NCBI RefSeq assembly: GCF_036227325.1
Contig: NZ_CP109467.1
Coordinates: 6,634,001-6,698,000 of the forward strand
DNA length: 64,000 nt
Origin: Streptomyces sp. NBC_01465
Lineage (GTDB): Bacteria > Actinomycetota > Actinomycetes > Streptomycetales > Streptomycetaceae
Direction: 5' to 3'
The notes under the pieces were generated by a model, which saw nothing but the letters and a program-made list of their open reading frames with translations, was not told where the DNA came from and did no database searches. The position numbers and the translations under genes were made by a program. Positions within the stretch are counted from its first letter, which is position 1. Each line of letters opens with the position of its first letter. Below are positions 37,480 to 47,167 of this stretch, piece by piece.

Positions 37480-38774
37480 GCAAGATCAGCAAGACGTCGG
37501 CACAGGTCCCGGCCCAGGCCGAGTCCACCGAGGCTCCCGCAGCAGCGGCCGGCGCCGTCAAGGTCGTCGACCCCCGCCTGCTCATCCGTGAGCAGGGCTT
37601 CAAGGGCTACTGGATCGAGTTCAAGCGCAAGGTGCGCTCGGGCGAGATCGGCTCGCTGCCCGTCGTGGTGGGCCTGATCATCATCGGGATCGTCTTCCAG
37701 CTCGAGACCGGCAACTTCCTCACCTCGTACAACCTCGACCAGATCACGCTGTACGCGGCCGGCCCCGGCATCATGGCCGTCGGCATCGTCTTCGTCCTGC
37801 TGCTCGGCGAGATCGACCTCGCGGTCGGCTCCGTCGCGGGTCTCGCGGGTTCGGTCTGGGCCGTGCTCGGTACGGACATGCCCGACTCCCTCGCCATCGT
37901 GGTCGGCATCCTCTCCGGCACGGTCATCGGCGCCTTCCACGGCATCGTCTTCGCCAAGATCGGCGTGCCCGCGTTCGTCGTGACGCTGGCGGGCTTCCTG
38001 GGCTGGGCCGGTCTGCAGACCTGGGTGATGGGCGACAAGTCCACCATCACCACCCCGCTCGGCAGCTTCGTCAGGGACCTGACCAGCTACTACTTCGCCG
38101 ACGTGGCCGCCGCCTACGGTCTCGCCGTCGTCGTGATCGTCGCCTTCTACCTCGCGCAGCTGCGCGACGCTCGCCGCCGCAAGGCCGCGGAGCTGCCGCA
38201 CCGCCCGCAGAGCGAGATCATCCTGCGCACCGTGCTGCTCGCGATCCTCTCCCTCCTCGCGGCATACGCGTTCAACCAGGAGCAGGGCCTCCCGCTCTCC
38301 CTGGTGATCTTCCTCGCGATCCTGGTCATCACCGACTTCGTCCTGCGCCGCACCACCTACGGCCGCCAGATCTTCGCGGTCGGCGGTGGCATCGAGGCAG
38401 CGCGTCGTGCCGGTATCAACGTGTCCTGGATCCGTATCTCGGTGTTCATGATCTCCGGCACGCTCGGTGCGGTCGGCGGTCTCTTCCTGGCCTCCGCGAC
38501 CGGCGGCGCCGACCGTTCGCTCGGTGGCGGCAACCAGCTGATGATGTGCATCGCCGCAGCGGTCATCGGCGGTACGTCCCTGTTCGGCGGACGCGGCAAG
38601 GTCTGGTCCGCGCTGCTGGGCATTCTGGTCATCCAGTCGATCGTCCAGGGCCTCAACCAGATGAACCTGTCGTCGAACGCGATCCAGTACATGATCACCG
38701 GTGGAGTACTCCTCATCGCCGTGATCATCGACTCGGTCTCGCGCAAGACCCAGAAGACCGCGGGCCGCGCCTGA
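37476..38774 (+). CDS. xylH: Xylose-type ABC transporter permease
   Basis: 432 residues with an Ala/Pro/Glu-rich soluble start (1-45) and about ten membrane helices from residue 60 onward. Motifs of the sugar (CUT2) permease family: LLLGEIDLAVGSVAGLAG near residue 110 and GGTSLFGGRGKVWSALLG close to the end. Forms the channel for XylFG. A basic hydrophilic loop of about 25 residues (LRDARRRKAAELPHRPQSE) splits the helices. Operon ends at a strong hairpin. Confidence 0.92.
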
Positions 38775-38784
38775 CCGCGGATCC

Positions 38785-38827
38785 GCAGGAGCGCCCGGCA
38801 CCGTACTCCGGTGTCGGGCGCTCCTGC
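38785..38827. terminator. Terminator after xylH
   Basis: Arms GCAGGAGCGCCCGGCACC (38785-38802) and GGTGTCGGGCGCTCCTGC (38810-38827), 18 pairs with one G-T, 7-base loop. Confidence 0.88.
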
Positions 38828-38951
38828 GTGGGTACAGCGTGATGCACGCGTGACATAGAACGCACCGCCCGATGAACACGGTCGCGGCCGGAACATTAGA
38901 CTCGACAAGATCCGGCAGAAGCTCGATCAGGCTAGAACGCAAGGAGGCACG

Positions 38952-40916
38952 GTGACACAGCCGCGCGGAGCGCGTCCCACAAGGGCGGCGGTGGGTGACG
39001 GGGGGGAGCTGCTGACCCGCATCACGGGACCGCGCGATCTGGACCGGCTCACCCCGGAGCAGCTGGACCAGCTGGCCGATGAGATCCGGACCTTCCTCGT
39101 CGACGCCGTGTCCAAGACCGGCGGCCACCTCGGCCCCAACCTGGGCGTCGTCGAACTGACCATTGCCCTGCACCGCGTCTTCGACTCCCCGAAGGACCGT
39201 GTCCTCTTCGACACCGGTCACCAGAGCTATGTGCACAAGCTCCTCACCGGCCGTCAGGACTTCTCGAAGCTGAAGATGAAGGGCGGCCTCTCCGGCTACC
39301 CCTCGCGCGAGGAGTCCGAGCACGACGTCATCGAGAACAGCCACGCCTCCACCGTCCTGGGCTGGGCCGACGGCCTCGCCAAGGCGAACGAGGTCCTGGG
39401 CAAGGACGACCACGTCGTGGCCGTCATCGGTGACGGCGCCCTCACCGGCGGCATGGCCTGGGAGGCGCTGAACAACATCGCCGCCGCCAAGGACCGCCCG
39501 CTCGTCATCGTCGTCAACGACAACGAGCGCTCCTACGCCCCCACGATCGGCGGCCTCGCCAACCACCTCGCCACGCTCCGCACCACCGACGGCTACGAGC
39601 GCTTCCTGGCCAAGGGCAAGGACCTCCTGGAGCGCACGCCGGTCGTCGGCAAGCCGCTGTACGAGACCCTGCACGGCGCCAAGAAGGGCCTCAAGGACTT
39701 CATCGCCCCGCAGGGCATGTTCGAGGACCTCGGCCTGAAGTACCTCGGTCCGATCGACGGCCACGACATCACCGCCCTGGAGTCCGCCCTGGAGCGCGCC
39801 AAGCGCTTCGGCGGCCCGGTGATCGTCCACTGCCTCACCGAGAAGGGCCGCGGTTACGAGCCCGCGCTCGCGGACGAGGCCGACCGCTTCCACTCCGTCG
39901 GCAAGATCCACCCGGACACCGGACTGCCGATCGCCACCTCGGGCCTCGACTGGACCTCGGTCTTCGGCGAGGAGATGGTCCGCCTCGGCAAGGAGCGCAA
40001 GGACATCGTCGCGATCACCGCGGCCATGCTCCAGCCCGTCGGCCTCGACAAGTTCGCCAAGGCCTTCCCCGACCGTATGTACGACGTCGGGATCGCCGAG
40101 CAGCACGGCGCGGTCTCCGCGGCCGGACTGGCCACCGGCGGACTGCACCCCGTCTTCGCCGTGTACGCGACCTTCCTCAACCGTGCCTTCGACCAGGTCC
40201 TGATGGACGTCGCCCTGCACAAGTGCGGCGTGACCTTCGTCCTCGACCGGGCGGGCGTCACCGGCACGGACGGCGCCTCGCACAACGGCATGTGGGACAT
40301 GTCGATCCTGCAGTGCGTCCCGACCCTGCGGATCGCCGCCCCGCGCGACGCCGACCAGGTCAGGTCCCAGCTGCGCGAGGCCGTCCAGGTCGAGGACGCC
40401 CCCACCGTGGTCCGCTTCTCCAAGGGCGCGGTCGGACCGGCCGTCCCCGCCGTCGGCAAGGTCGGCGGCATGGACGTCCTGCGCAAGGCGGGTACGGACA
40501 GCCCGGACGTTCTCCTGGTCTCGGTCGGCGCCCTGGCGCCCATGTGCCTGGAGATCGCCGAACTGCTCAACAAGCAGGGCATCACCACCACCGTCGTCGA
40601 CCCCCGCTGGGTCAAGCCCGTCGACGAGGCGCTGCCCCCGCTCGCCGAGCAGCACCGGGTCGTCGTCACCGTCGAGGACAACAGCCGTGCCGGCGGCGTC
40701 GGCTCCGCCGTCTCGCAGGCGCTGCGGGACGCGGGCGTGGACGTCCCCCTGCGGGACTTCGGCATCCCGGCGCGCTTCCTCGACCACGCGTCGCGGGGCG
40801 AGGTCATGGCCGAGATCGGTCTGACCGCGCCGGACATCGCCCGCCAGGTCACCGGCCTGGTCGCGAAGCTGGACGGCCGTATGGAGGACGTCGCGGCAGA
40901 GGTCGCGCGCGACTGA
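38952..40916 (+). CDS. dxs: 1-deoxy-D-xylulose-5-phosphate synthase
   Basis: 654 residues, full length. Condenses pyruvate and glyceraldehyde-3-phosphate, first step of the MEP isoprenoid pathway. Thiamine-diphosphate motif [16 protein letters not shown], catalytic His in [14 protein letters not shown], Glu in [13 protein letters not shown], and the transketolase C-terminal domain [16 protein letters not shown] are all present. AAGGAGG stands 5 bases before GTG 38952. Own promoter region follows the xyl terminator, so not part of that operon. Terminator downstream. Confidence 0.98.
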   Translation: MTQPRGARPTRAAVGDGGELLTRITGPRDLDRLTPEQLDQLADEIRTFLVDAVSKTGGHLGPNLGVVELTIALHRVFDSPKDRVLFDTGHQSYVHKLLTGRQDFSKLKMKGGLSGYPSREESEHDVIENSHASTVLGWADGLAKANEVLGKDDHVVAVIGDGALTGGMAWEALNNIAAAKDRPLVIVVNDNERSYAPTIGGLANHLATLRTTDGYERFLAKGKDLLERTPVVGKPLYETLHGAKKGLKDFIAPQGMFEDLGLKYLGPIDGHDITALESALERAKRFGGPVIVHCLTEKGRGYEPALADEADRFHSVGKIHPDTGLPIATSGLDWTSVFGEEMVRLGKERKDIVAITAAMLQPVGLDKFAKAFPDRMYDVGIAEQHGAVSAAGLATGGLHPVFAVYATFLNRAFDQVLMDVALHKCGVTFVLDRAGVTGTDGASHNGMWDMSILQCVPTLRIAAPRDADQVRSQLREAVQVEDAPTVVRFSKGAVGPAVPAVGKVGGMDVLRKAGTDSPDVLLVSVGALAPMCLEIAELLNKQGITTTVVDPRWVKPVDEALPPLAEQHRVVVTVEDNSRAGGVGSAVSQALRDAGVDVPLRDFGIPARFLDHASRGEVMAEIGLTAPDIARQVTGLVAKLDGRMEDVAAEVARD

Positions 40917-40938
40917 CCCGTCCGCCCCCGTCAGCCCC

Positions 40939-40980
40939 TGGGCCGTACGGACCATCCGTCAGGGTGGTCCGTACGGCCCA
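40939..40980. terminator. Terminator after dxs
   Basis: Sixteen perfect pairs: TGGGCCGTACGGACCA (40939-40954) and TGGTCCGTACGGCCCA (40965-40980), loop 10. Confidence 0.87.
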
Positions 40981-41104
40981 TTGGTTTTCGCCCGCATGGG
41001 CCCCATTGGGTGAATTGCCCCTCCCCTTCTCCGTACCGGCAGGTGTGGTCTCGATCATTGCGGTGACTCGGCCATCGGGACCGGACCACCAGGGAGGCGC
41101 GGCA

Positions 41105-42622
41105 GTGGCACAACAGACCGACCACACCACCAGCAAGCGGCAGCAGGGGCTGCTGCGGACGAAATCCATCGAGCAGTCGATCCAGGACACGGAGGAGCCC
41201 GAGCACGCGCTGAAGAAGTCGCTCTCGGCGCTCGATCTCACGGTCTTCGGCGTCGGGGTCGTCATCGGCTCGGGGATCTTCGTCGTCACCGGTACGGCGG
41301 CCAAGAACTACGCGGGCCCCGCCGTCACCCTCGCCTTCGTCGTCGCCGCCGTCGTCTGCGCGCTGGCGGCCCTCTGCTACGCCGAGTTCGCCTCGACCGT
41401 CCCCGTCGCCGGGTCCGCGTACACCTTCAGTTACGCCTCCATGGGCGAGTTCCCCGCCTGGATCATCGGCTGGGACCTCGTCCTGGAGCTCGCGCTGGGC
41501 TGCGCGACCGTCGCCGTCGGCTGGTCCGGCTACGTCCAGTCGCTCCTCGACAGCTGGGGCATCCCGCTGCCCGAGAAGCTCCAAGGGCCGCCCGCCGACG
41601 GGGGGTTCGGCTTCAACATCGCCGCGTTCCTCCTCATCCTCGCGGTCACCGCGGTGATCGTCATCGGTATGAAGCTCTCCGCGATGGTCACCTCCGTCGT
41701 CGTGGCGATCAAGGTCGTCGTCGTCCTGATCGTCATCGCGGTCGGCGCCTTCCTGATCAACGGCTCCAACTACCACCCGTTCATCCCGCCCTCGCAGGAG
41801 ACCAAGGGCGGCGACGGCCTCAGCTCGACCCTCCTCGAAGCGATCTTCGGCTTCACCCCGACCAGCTTCGGCTTCATGGGGATCTTCACCGCCGCGGCCG
41901 TCGTCTTCTTCGCGTACATCGGCTTCGACGTCGTCGCCACCGCCGCCGAGGAGACGCGCAACCCGCAGAAGGACATCCCGCGCGGCATCCTCGGCTCGCT
42001 GCTGATCTGCACGATTCTGTACGTCGCCGTCGCGATCGTGGTGACCGGCATGCAGAAGTACACCGAACTCGACTCCGAGGCCCCGCTCTCCGAGGCCTTC
42101 AAGTCCGTCGGGCACCCCTTCTGGGCCGGGCTCATCAACTTCGGCGCGATCATCGGCCTGGTCACCGTCTGCATGATCCTGCTGATGGGCCAGAGCCGCG
42201 TCTTCTTCGCGATGAGCCGCGACGGACTGCTGCCGCCGCTCTTCAGCCACGTCCACCCCAAGTTCCGTACGCCCTACCGCTCGACGATCATCCTGGGCCT
42301 CATCTCCGCGCTGGTGGCCGGTTTCGTCTCGCTCGACGAGCTCTCCAAGCTCGTCAACATCGGCACGCTCTTCGCCTTCGTCGTCGTGGCCCTCGGCGTG
42401 ATCATCCTGCGCCGCACCCGCCCCGACCTGCCGCGCAACTTCAAGGCCCCCTGGGTGCCCGTACTCCCGGTGCTCTCCGTGGCCTGCTCGGTCTGGCTGA
42501 TGCTGAACCTGTCGGTCGAGACGTGGCTGCGCTTCGGGATCTGGATGGTGATCGGGATCGTCATCTACTTCGCCTACGGCCGCAAGCACAGCCGCCTCAA
42601 CCCGGCCCGCAACTCCCGGTAA
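41105..42622 (+). CDS. Amino-acid permease (APC superfamily)
   Basis: 505 residues with about twelve membrane segments. Family motifs: DLTVFGVGVVIGSGIFVVTG at the first helix, GFDVVATAAEETRNPQKDIPRGI near the middle, and SRVFFAMSRDGLLPP. Cationic amino-acid transporter-like group; probably imports amino acids by proton symport. AGGGAGG precedes GTG 41105. Single gene. Confidence 0.93.
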   Translation: MAQQTDHTTSKRQQGLLRTKSIEQSIQDTEEPEHALKKSLSALDLTVFGVGVVIGSGIFVVTGTAAKNYAGPAVTLAFVVAAVVCALAALCYAEFASTVPVAGSAYTFSYASMGEFPAWIIGWDLVLELALGCATVAVGWSGYVQSLLDSWGIPLPEKLQGPPADGGFGFNIAAFLLILAVTAVIVIGMKLSAMVTSVVVAIKVVVVLIVIAVGAFLINGSNYHPFIPPSQETKGGDGLSSTLLEAIFGFTPTSFGFMGIFTAAAVVFFAYIGFDVVATAAEETRNPQKDIPRGILGSLLICTILYVAVAIVVTGMQKYTELDSEAPLSEAFKSVGHPFWAGLINFGAIIGLVTVCMILLMGQSRVFFAMSRDGLLPPLFSHVHPKFRTPYRSTIILGLISALVAGFVSLDELSKLVNIGTLFAFVVVALGVIILRRTRPDLPRNFKAPWVPVLPVLSVACSVWLMLNLSVETWLRFGIWMVIGIVIYFAYGRKHSRLNPARNSR

Positions 42623-42694
42623 TCACACCGGAATTCATCTCCGGCCCCGTATGTCCGTATAAACAGCGGAGTGCGGGGCCGGTAGTTTGCACCC

Positions 42695-44167
42695 ATGCTT
42701 GTCGAGCCGCCGCCTTCGCTACGGTACGTATCCGCCCCCCGGCTGCCGCGACGGGCACCCGCGCCGCCCTTCTGGCCCCGCGTCCTCCTTCTCCTCGCCG
42801 CACTGGCCACCGTCACCCGCATCCCCTCCTTCCGGCTCCCCCTCTGGAACCCGGACGAGGGGTATCTCGCCGTCCAGGCGCGGATACTGCTCGACGGCGG
42901 CACGCTCTACGGCACCGTCGTCGACCGCAAACCACCGCTGCTGCCCTGGCTGTACGAAGCCGCCTTCGCGCTCTGCGGCGACGGATCGCTGCACCCGCTG
43001 AAGGTCCTCGCCGTCCTCGCCCAGCTCACCACCGCGGCCCTACTCGCCGCGATCGCCCGCCGCCGCTGGGGCGACCGCGCCGGCCGCACCGCAGGTGTCC
43101 TCTATCTCCTGGCCTCCATCGGCCTCAACCCCGAGGACACCCAGGCGGCCACCTTCGAGGTCTTCATGCTGCCCTTCACCGCGGCCGCGCTCTGGTGCGC
43201 GGACCGCCGCAGATGGGCCGGGGCGGGCCTGGCGGTGGCGGCCGCGTTCCTCACGAAGCAGACCGGCGGCGCGGTGCTGATCCCGGTCCTGTGGCTGCTC
43301 TGGCACACCGCTCCGACCCGAAAGGCCCTGCTGCGTACGGCAGTCGGCCTCACGCTTCCGGTGCTCACCGCGGCACTCCTGACCACGCCCACCGGCTTCG
43401 TCTTCTGGACGGTGACCGGATCGGGGGCGTACGCCTCCTTCACGGGATCCGAACTCCACGTGCTGGTACGCGCGATGACCAACACCGCGATCCTCGCCTT
43501 CGCCTGCGCCGGACTGATCCCACCGGTCCTGCGCGTCCTGCGCATCGCCCGCACCGGCGCCGCCGACCTCTGGCTCTGGCTCGGCTCCTCGGCCGCCGCG
43601 GTCGTCATCGGCTTCCACTTCTTCGGCCACTACTATCTCCAACTCATCCCGCCCCTGGCCCTGTTGGGGACGGCCGCGCTGCAGATCCTGCCGCGCGACT
43701 GGCTGCACACCACCGTCCTCACCTCGGCCTGCACCTGCGCGCTGTTCCTCGCCTGGGGCCTGCTCGCCCCGCGCCCGGAACTCGCCCACGTCCAGCGTCT
43801 GGCCGAAGCCGTGCAGGAGCGCACCGTTCCCACGGACCGTGTCCTCGTCTGGGGGATACACCCGGAGACGTACCTCTTCGCCGACCGCGCCCCCGCCAGC
43901 CGCTTCCTCACCGCAGGGCTTCTCACCAACTACAGCGGCGGCCGCGACGGCCCGCAGGTCGGCGAGAAGTACGCCGTCGAGGGGGCCTGGACGACCTTCC
44001 GCCAGGAGATGGCCGAGCGGCCTCCGGCCCTGATCGTCGACGACTCGCGCGGCAAGCCCTTCGCCCCCGACCGCGTCCCCACCCTGCGCCGGCTGCTCGA
44101 CGGCCGCTACACGGAACGGGCCACCGTCGACGGGGCGGTCCTCTACGTACGCTCCCCGGGCGGCTGA
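42695..44167 (+). CDS. Membrane glycosyltransferase, GT39/ArnT-like
   Basis: 490 residues, about ten hydrophobic segments. The first extracytoplasmic loop has LWNPDEGYLAVQARILLDGG, where the Asp-Glu pair is the catalytic site of PMT/ArnT-type GT-C enzymes, and the second loop has VVDRKPPLLPWLYE. Such proteins move a sugar from a polyprenyl carrier to a protein or polymer outside the membrane. ATG 42695 has no ribosome site but TAGTTT ends 6 bases before, so the message may be leaderless. Overlaps the convergent NYN gene by 25 bases. Neighbour of the envelope cluster. Confidence 0.85.
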   Translation: MLVEPPPSLRYVSAPRLPRRAPAPPFWPRVLLLLAALATVTRIPSFRLPLWNPDEGYLAVQARILLDGGTLYGTVVDRKPPLLPWLYEAAFALCGDGSLHPLKVLAVLAQLTTAALLAAIARRRWGDRAGRTAGVLYLLASIGLNPEDTQAATFEVFMLPFTAAALWCADRRRWAGAGLAVAAAFLTKQTGGAVLIPVLWLLWHTAPTRKALLRTAVGLTLPVLTAALLTTPTGFVFWTVTGSGAYASFTGSELHVLVRAMTNTAILAFACAGLIPPVLRVLRIARTGAADLWLWLGSSAAAVVIGFHFFGHYYLQLIPPLALLGTAALQILPRDWLHTTVLTSACTCALFLAWGLLAPRPELAHVQRLAEAVQERTVPTDRVLVWGIHPETYLFADRAPASRFLTAGLLTNYSGGRDGPQVGEKYAVEGAWTTFRQEMAERPPALIVDDSRGKPFAPDRVPTLRRLLDGRYTERATVDGAVLYVRSPGG

Positions 44168-44508
44168 CGCACGGTCCGCGGCCCGGCGCAGCGCGCCCCG
44201 TACGCCTCCACGCGGCGCCGCAGCTCCCGGTCGGCGGTGACCACGGTGCACTCCGCCCCGGCGGCAGCGGCCTCGGCGGCCAGCTCCACGATCCGGTCGT
44301 CGCCGCTGCCGGGCGCCGACTCCACCCGTACGCCCTCGACGGACTCCACCCCGCGGGCCGCACCCTCGACGACCAGCACGATCTCGGCGCCGTCCCCGTA
44401 CCCGACGAGCCCGTCCCGCAGCCGTACGGCGGCCCCGCGCCGGTCCCGCCACCAGCCGTCGGGCACGGAACCCACGACATTTGCCGCGTCCACGATCAAC
44501 AGGGACAC
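44143..44508 (-). CDS. NYN/PIN-like domain protein (predicted RNase)
   Basis: 121 residues. The PIN/NYN nuclease plan is visible: LLIVDAANVVGS with the first Asp and Asn, a middle acidic SGDDRIVELAAEA, and CTVVTADRELRRRVEAYGA with the last Asp. Such proteins cut RNA using metal ions. GTG 44508 places the start just before the first strand; longer forms are unlikely since upstream sequence is not protein-like. No toxin-antitoxin partner is beside it, so it is probably not a toxin pair. Confidence 0.82.
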   Translation of the reverse strand: MSLLIVDAANVVGSVPDGWWRDRRGAAVRLRDGLVGYGDGAEIVLVVEGAARGVESVEGVRVESAPGSGDDRIVELAAEAAAAGAECTVVTADRELRRRVEAYGARCAGPRTVRQPPGERT

Positions 44509-44587
44509 CCTCGCACCGCCCCTCACCAGCCAGAATGTTAGTGTTGACGACAAGTATGACCAGTTGAGGGAAGGCTGGCAGCCAGCC

Positions 44588-45634
44588 ATGTCGCCGCACA
44601 TCGCTCTAGCGCCGAGCACCAGCCGCTGGCTTTTCCGCGGCAAGGACGGCAGGCTCACCGCCTATGCCCTCGCCGACGGCGGAATTCTCCGCTGGACGGA
44701 GAGCGTGCCGGGCGGACCCGAGTGGACCGGCCCCGATTTCCTCGCCACGCCCGACCTCCTGCACGTCTCCTTCGGCCAGGGCCCCGACGGCTACGTCCAT
44801 CTGCTCGCCCGCCGCAGACGGGCGCAGGGCGGCGACGACCTGATGCACGCCGTCCAGTACCAGAGCGGCCGCCCGATCGGCCCCTGGCAGTCACTGGGCA
44901 ACCCCCACACCAAGGACATGAACAAGGCCCGTGCCGTCGGCGTCCCGGGGGTCGCGGTCAGCGCCGACGGCTATGTGCACCTCTTCCTGAACAACGGCAA
45001 CGGCGCGGTCAACCTGCGGCGCCAGACCAAGGCCGTGAAGTGGCAGGGATGGCAGGACCTCAAGGGTGCGAACTTCCGCGAGGGCATGGCTGCGGCCGTC
45101 GCCGTGGGCGGTCTCGTCGAGGCACTCGCCCCCGCCGACAAGGAACTGCTCCGCCGCGAACAGGACGCCCCCGGCGGGGACTTCACGGAGGCGGAACCGG
45201 TCGCGGCCACCCCGTACCCGGGATCGATCGAGGGTCTGCAGACCGCCGAGAGCCGTGCCACGTACTACTGGAGCGACCGCGAGAACCCCGGCATCGTCGC
45301 CCACCGCCCCGGCTCCGACCCGATCCCCCTCGGCGGCGACCCCGACAGCGGTCCCCCCGCGGTCCTGCGCACCCCGATAGAAGGCCACGACTGCACGGTC
45401 CTGGCCTACCGGAGCCGCAGCGGCCGCCCCGCCATCGCCGCCTGCCCGACCGAGGGCGAGGCGGACGGCCTGTGGTGGACCCCGACCGGCGAGCCCTCCC
45501 TCGGCGCCCCCGCCCTGGCGCTGGACGCCGAGGACCGGGTGGTCATGGCGGCCATCGCCGAGGACGGCACCCTGCGGATCGCCCGCCAGAAGGCCGAACC
45601 GGGGCTGGCGCTCGCGGCCTGGGCAAAGGTGTAG
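44588..45634 (+). CDS. Repeat protein of probable beta-propeller type, paralogue A
   Basis: 348 residues without signal peptide. Repeats of about 45-50 residues are visible (GYVHLLARRRR...WQSLGNP, GYVHLFLNNGNGAVNLRRQ, WQGWQDLKGANF; first and second share the GYVHL strand), as in PLL-like lectins and sialidase-like propellers. Start ATG 44588; GGGAAGG lies 13 bases upstream. About a third of positions recur in the gene at 47168-48322, including the opening WLFxGxDGRLTAY. It is followed by a 61-residue small gene and the LCP gene. Function unknown; binding of a glycan is inferred. Confidence 0.82.
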   Translation: MSPHIALAPSTSRWLFRGKDGRLTAYALADGGILRWTESVPGGPEWTGPDFLATPDLLHVSFGQGPDGYVHLLARRRRAQGGDDLMHAVQYQSGRPIGPWQSLGNPHTKDMNKARAVGVPGVAVSADGYVHLFLNNGNGAVNLRRQTKAVKWQGWQDLKGANFREGMAAAVAVGGLVEALAPADKELLRREQDAPGGDFTEAEPVAATPYPGSIEGLQTAESRATYYWSDRENPGIVAHRPGSDPIPLGGDPDSGPPAVLRTPIEGHDCTVLAYRSRSGRPAIAACPTEGEADGLWWTPTGEPSLGAPALALDAEDRVVMAAIAEDGTLRIARQKAEPGLALAAWAKV

Positions 45635-45746
45635 GGAGCAAGTAGGGCGACGGGACCTTGGTCCTTCGCGCCGGTGACGTACGCCCCCTGCTCCTCGCCG
45701 TACGGCCCGGTCACGCTGGAGGGGACATCGGCGAGGGAGCAGAGCA

Positions 45747-45932
45747 ATGGCGTACATCCAGGAAGCAGCAACGGCGGACACGGCGGCCGGCAGCGAGGCG
45801 AAGGCCGCAGAGGTGCTCGCGGCGGCCGCCGAACACGACCGCACGGCGATCGCGAACTCGGGCCCGTCGGGCCTGCCCTGGCTCGCGCCCACGACGTCCC
45901 TGACGGTCGTCCTGGGCGCGAGCGCCCGCTGA
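45747..45932 (+). CDS. Small protein of 61 residues, unknown
   Basis: Sequence starts MAYIQEAATADTAAG and ends LTVVLGASAR. The first half is Ala/Glu-rich and likely helical; the second has SGPSGLPWLAPTTS and a short hydrophobic strand. AGGGAG sits 7-12 bases before ATG 45747 and third codon positions are overwhelmingly G or C, so it is a real gene. No known family, no membrane helix and no signal peptide. Its stop touches the stop of the convergent LCP gene. Could be a peptide precursor or a partner of the neighbouring repeat proteins; unproven. Confidence 0.75.
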   Translation: MAYIQEAATADTAAGSEAKAAEVLAAAAEHDRTAIANSGPSGLPWLAPTTSLTVVLGASAR

Positions 45933-47042
45933 TCAGCCCCCGGTCGCGGGGGACTTCTTCGCCGACGCGGGAATCGTCGAGTCGGTGCGGATCGCCTTCC
46001 AGAGGGTCTTCGCCTGCGGTTCGGCCGCGATCACCCGGTTCGGGTCGATCTTGTCGTACGCCACCGGGAGCATGATCGTCTCCATGGTGGCGGGATCGAC
46101 GCCGTTCAGGCTCCGCGCGAAGTCGGCCAGCGAGGTCAGCGAGGCGAGCTCGGAGTCGGTGGTCAGCGACTTGGTGAGCGAGTTGGCGATCTTGTACGAC
46201 TTGGTCGGACTGCCCAGCAGATCCTGCGACTTGACCTCGCTCAGCAGGGCCAGCATGAACTGCTGCTGCAGCCCGATGCGCCCGAGGTCACTGCCGTCGC
46301 CGATCCCGTGCCGGGTGCGGACGAAGGCCAGCGACTCGGTGCCGTTCAGCTTGTGCGTACCGGCCGTGAGGTCGAGCCCCGAGGATGTGTCGTGGATCGC
46401 CTGCTCGGTGGTCACATCGACCCCGCCGATCGCGTCGACGAGCCCCTTGAACCCGGCGAAGTTGATCTCCATGTAGTGGTCGATGCGCACCCCGGACATC
46501 TTCTCGACGGTCTTGACCACGCAGGCCGGACCGGCAAGGGAGTAGACGGAGTTGAACATCACGCGCTGCGCCGAGGAGAGCGTCGAGCCGTCCTTCTTGG
46601 TGCACTCGGGCCTGGTCACCAGGGTGTCGCGCGGAATGCTCACGGCGACGGCCTTCTTCCGGCCCTCCGGTATGTGCACGACCATCGCGGTGTCGGAGCG
46701 GGCCCCGCTGACGTTGCCGCCCGCGAGCCCCTTGTTCTCACCCGACCGCGAGTCCGAGCCCAGGACCAGCACGTTCTGTCCGCTGGTGGGGAGCTTCTCG
46801 GGGCGGTCGGTGCCGAGCGCCTTGTTGATGTCGACGCCCTTGATGTTGCCGTTGAGGTGGCTGTAGAGCCACCAGACGGTGCCGCCTCCGGCGAGCAGCA
46901 GGACGACCAGGCTGATGAGCACGATCCGCAGGCCGCGCCTCTTCTTGCCCTTGCCTCCCTTGCCCCCCTTGCGCCGGGAGCCCTTGGCGGGGGCGGCGCG
47001 GTGGCCGCTGTGGGGACTGTCTGCGTCGGTCTGGTACGTCAC
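45933..47042 (-). CDS. LCP-family (LytR-CpsA-Psr) polymer ligase
   Basis: 369 residues. Basic cytoplasmic start (Lys/Arg-rich, 1-40), one membrane helix (about 42-62, VLISLVVLLLAGGGTVWWLY), and an outer LCP domain with NVLVLGSDSRSGE, SDTAMVVHIP and SIPRDTLV, whose Arg/Asp residues bind the polyprenyl phosphate head. LCP enzymes attach teichoic-acid-like polymers to peptidoglycan. GTG start at 47042. It lies amid envelope-polymer genes and is the natural ligase for them. Confidence 0.93.
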   Translation of the reverse strand: MTYQTDADSPHSGHRAAPAKGSRRKGGKGGKGKKRRGLRIVLISLVVLLLAGGGTVWWLYSHLNGNIKGVDINKALGTDRPEKLPTSGQNVLVLGSDSRSGENKGLAGGNVSGARSDTAMVVHIPEGRKKAVAVSIPRDTLVTRPECTKKDGSTLSSAQRVMFNSVYSLAGPACVVKTVEKMSGVRIDHYMEINFAGFKGLVDAIGGVDVTTEQAIHDTSSGLDLTAGTHKLNGTESLAFVRTRHGIGDGSDLGRIGLQQQFMLALLSEVKSQDLLGSPTKSYKIANSLTKSLTTDSELASLTSLADFARSLNGVDPATMETIMLPVAYDKIDPNRVIAAEPQAKTLWKAIRTDSTIPASAKKSPATGG

Positions 47043-47167
47043 TGCTCGTGGCGCCCTTTCATGTGGATGGTGAGGCTGAGGGGGTTCGGTGAACGTTGCA
47101 TGGACCGTGTGACAAACTGCGGATCCTTGTGCATGTGTTCGAACCTGTGGAAAGGCGGGGCAGGGGC

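Noticed and set aside
44143..44508. Toxin-antitoxin pair for the NYN protein
   Set aside because: No small antitoxin-like gene is adjacent or overlapping in operon arrangement.
45747..45932. RiPP precursor with modification genes
   Set aside because: No radical-SAM, cyclase, protease or lanthionine synthetase gene within the window; kept only as an unknown small protein.
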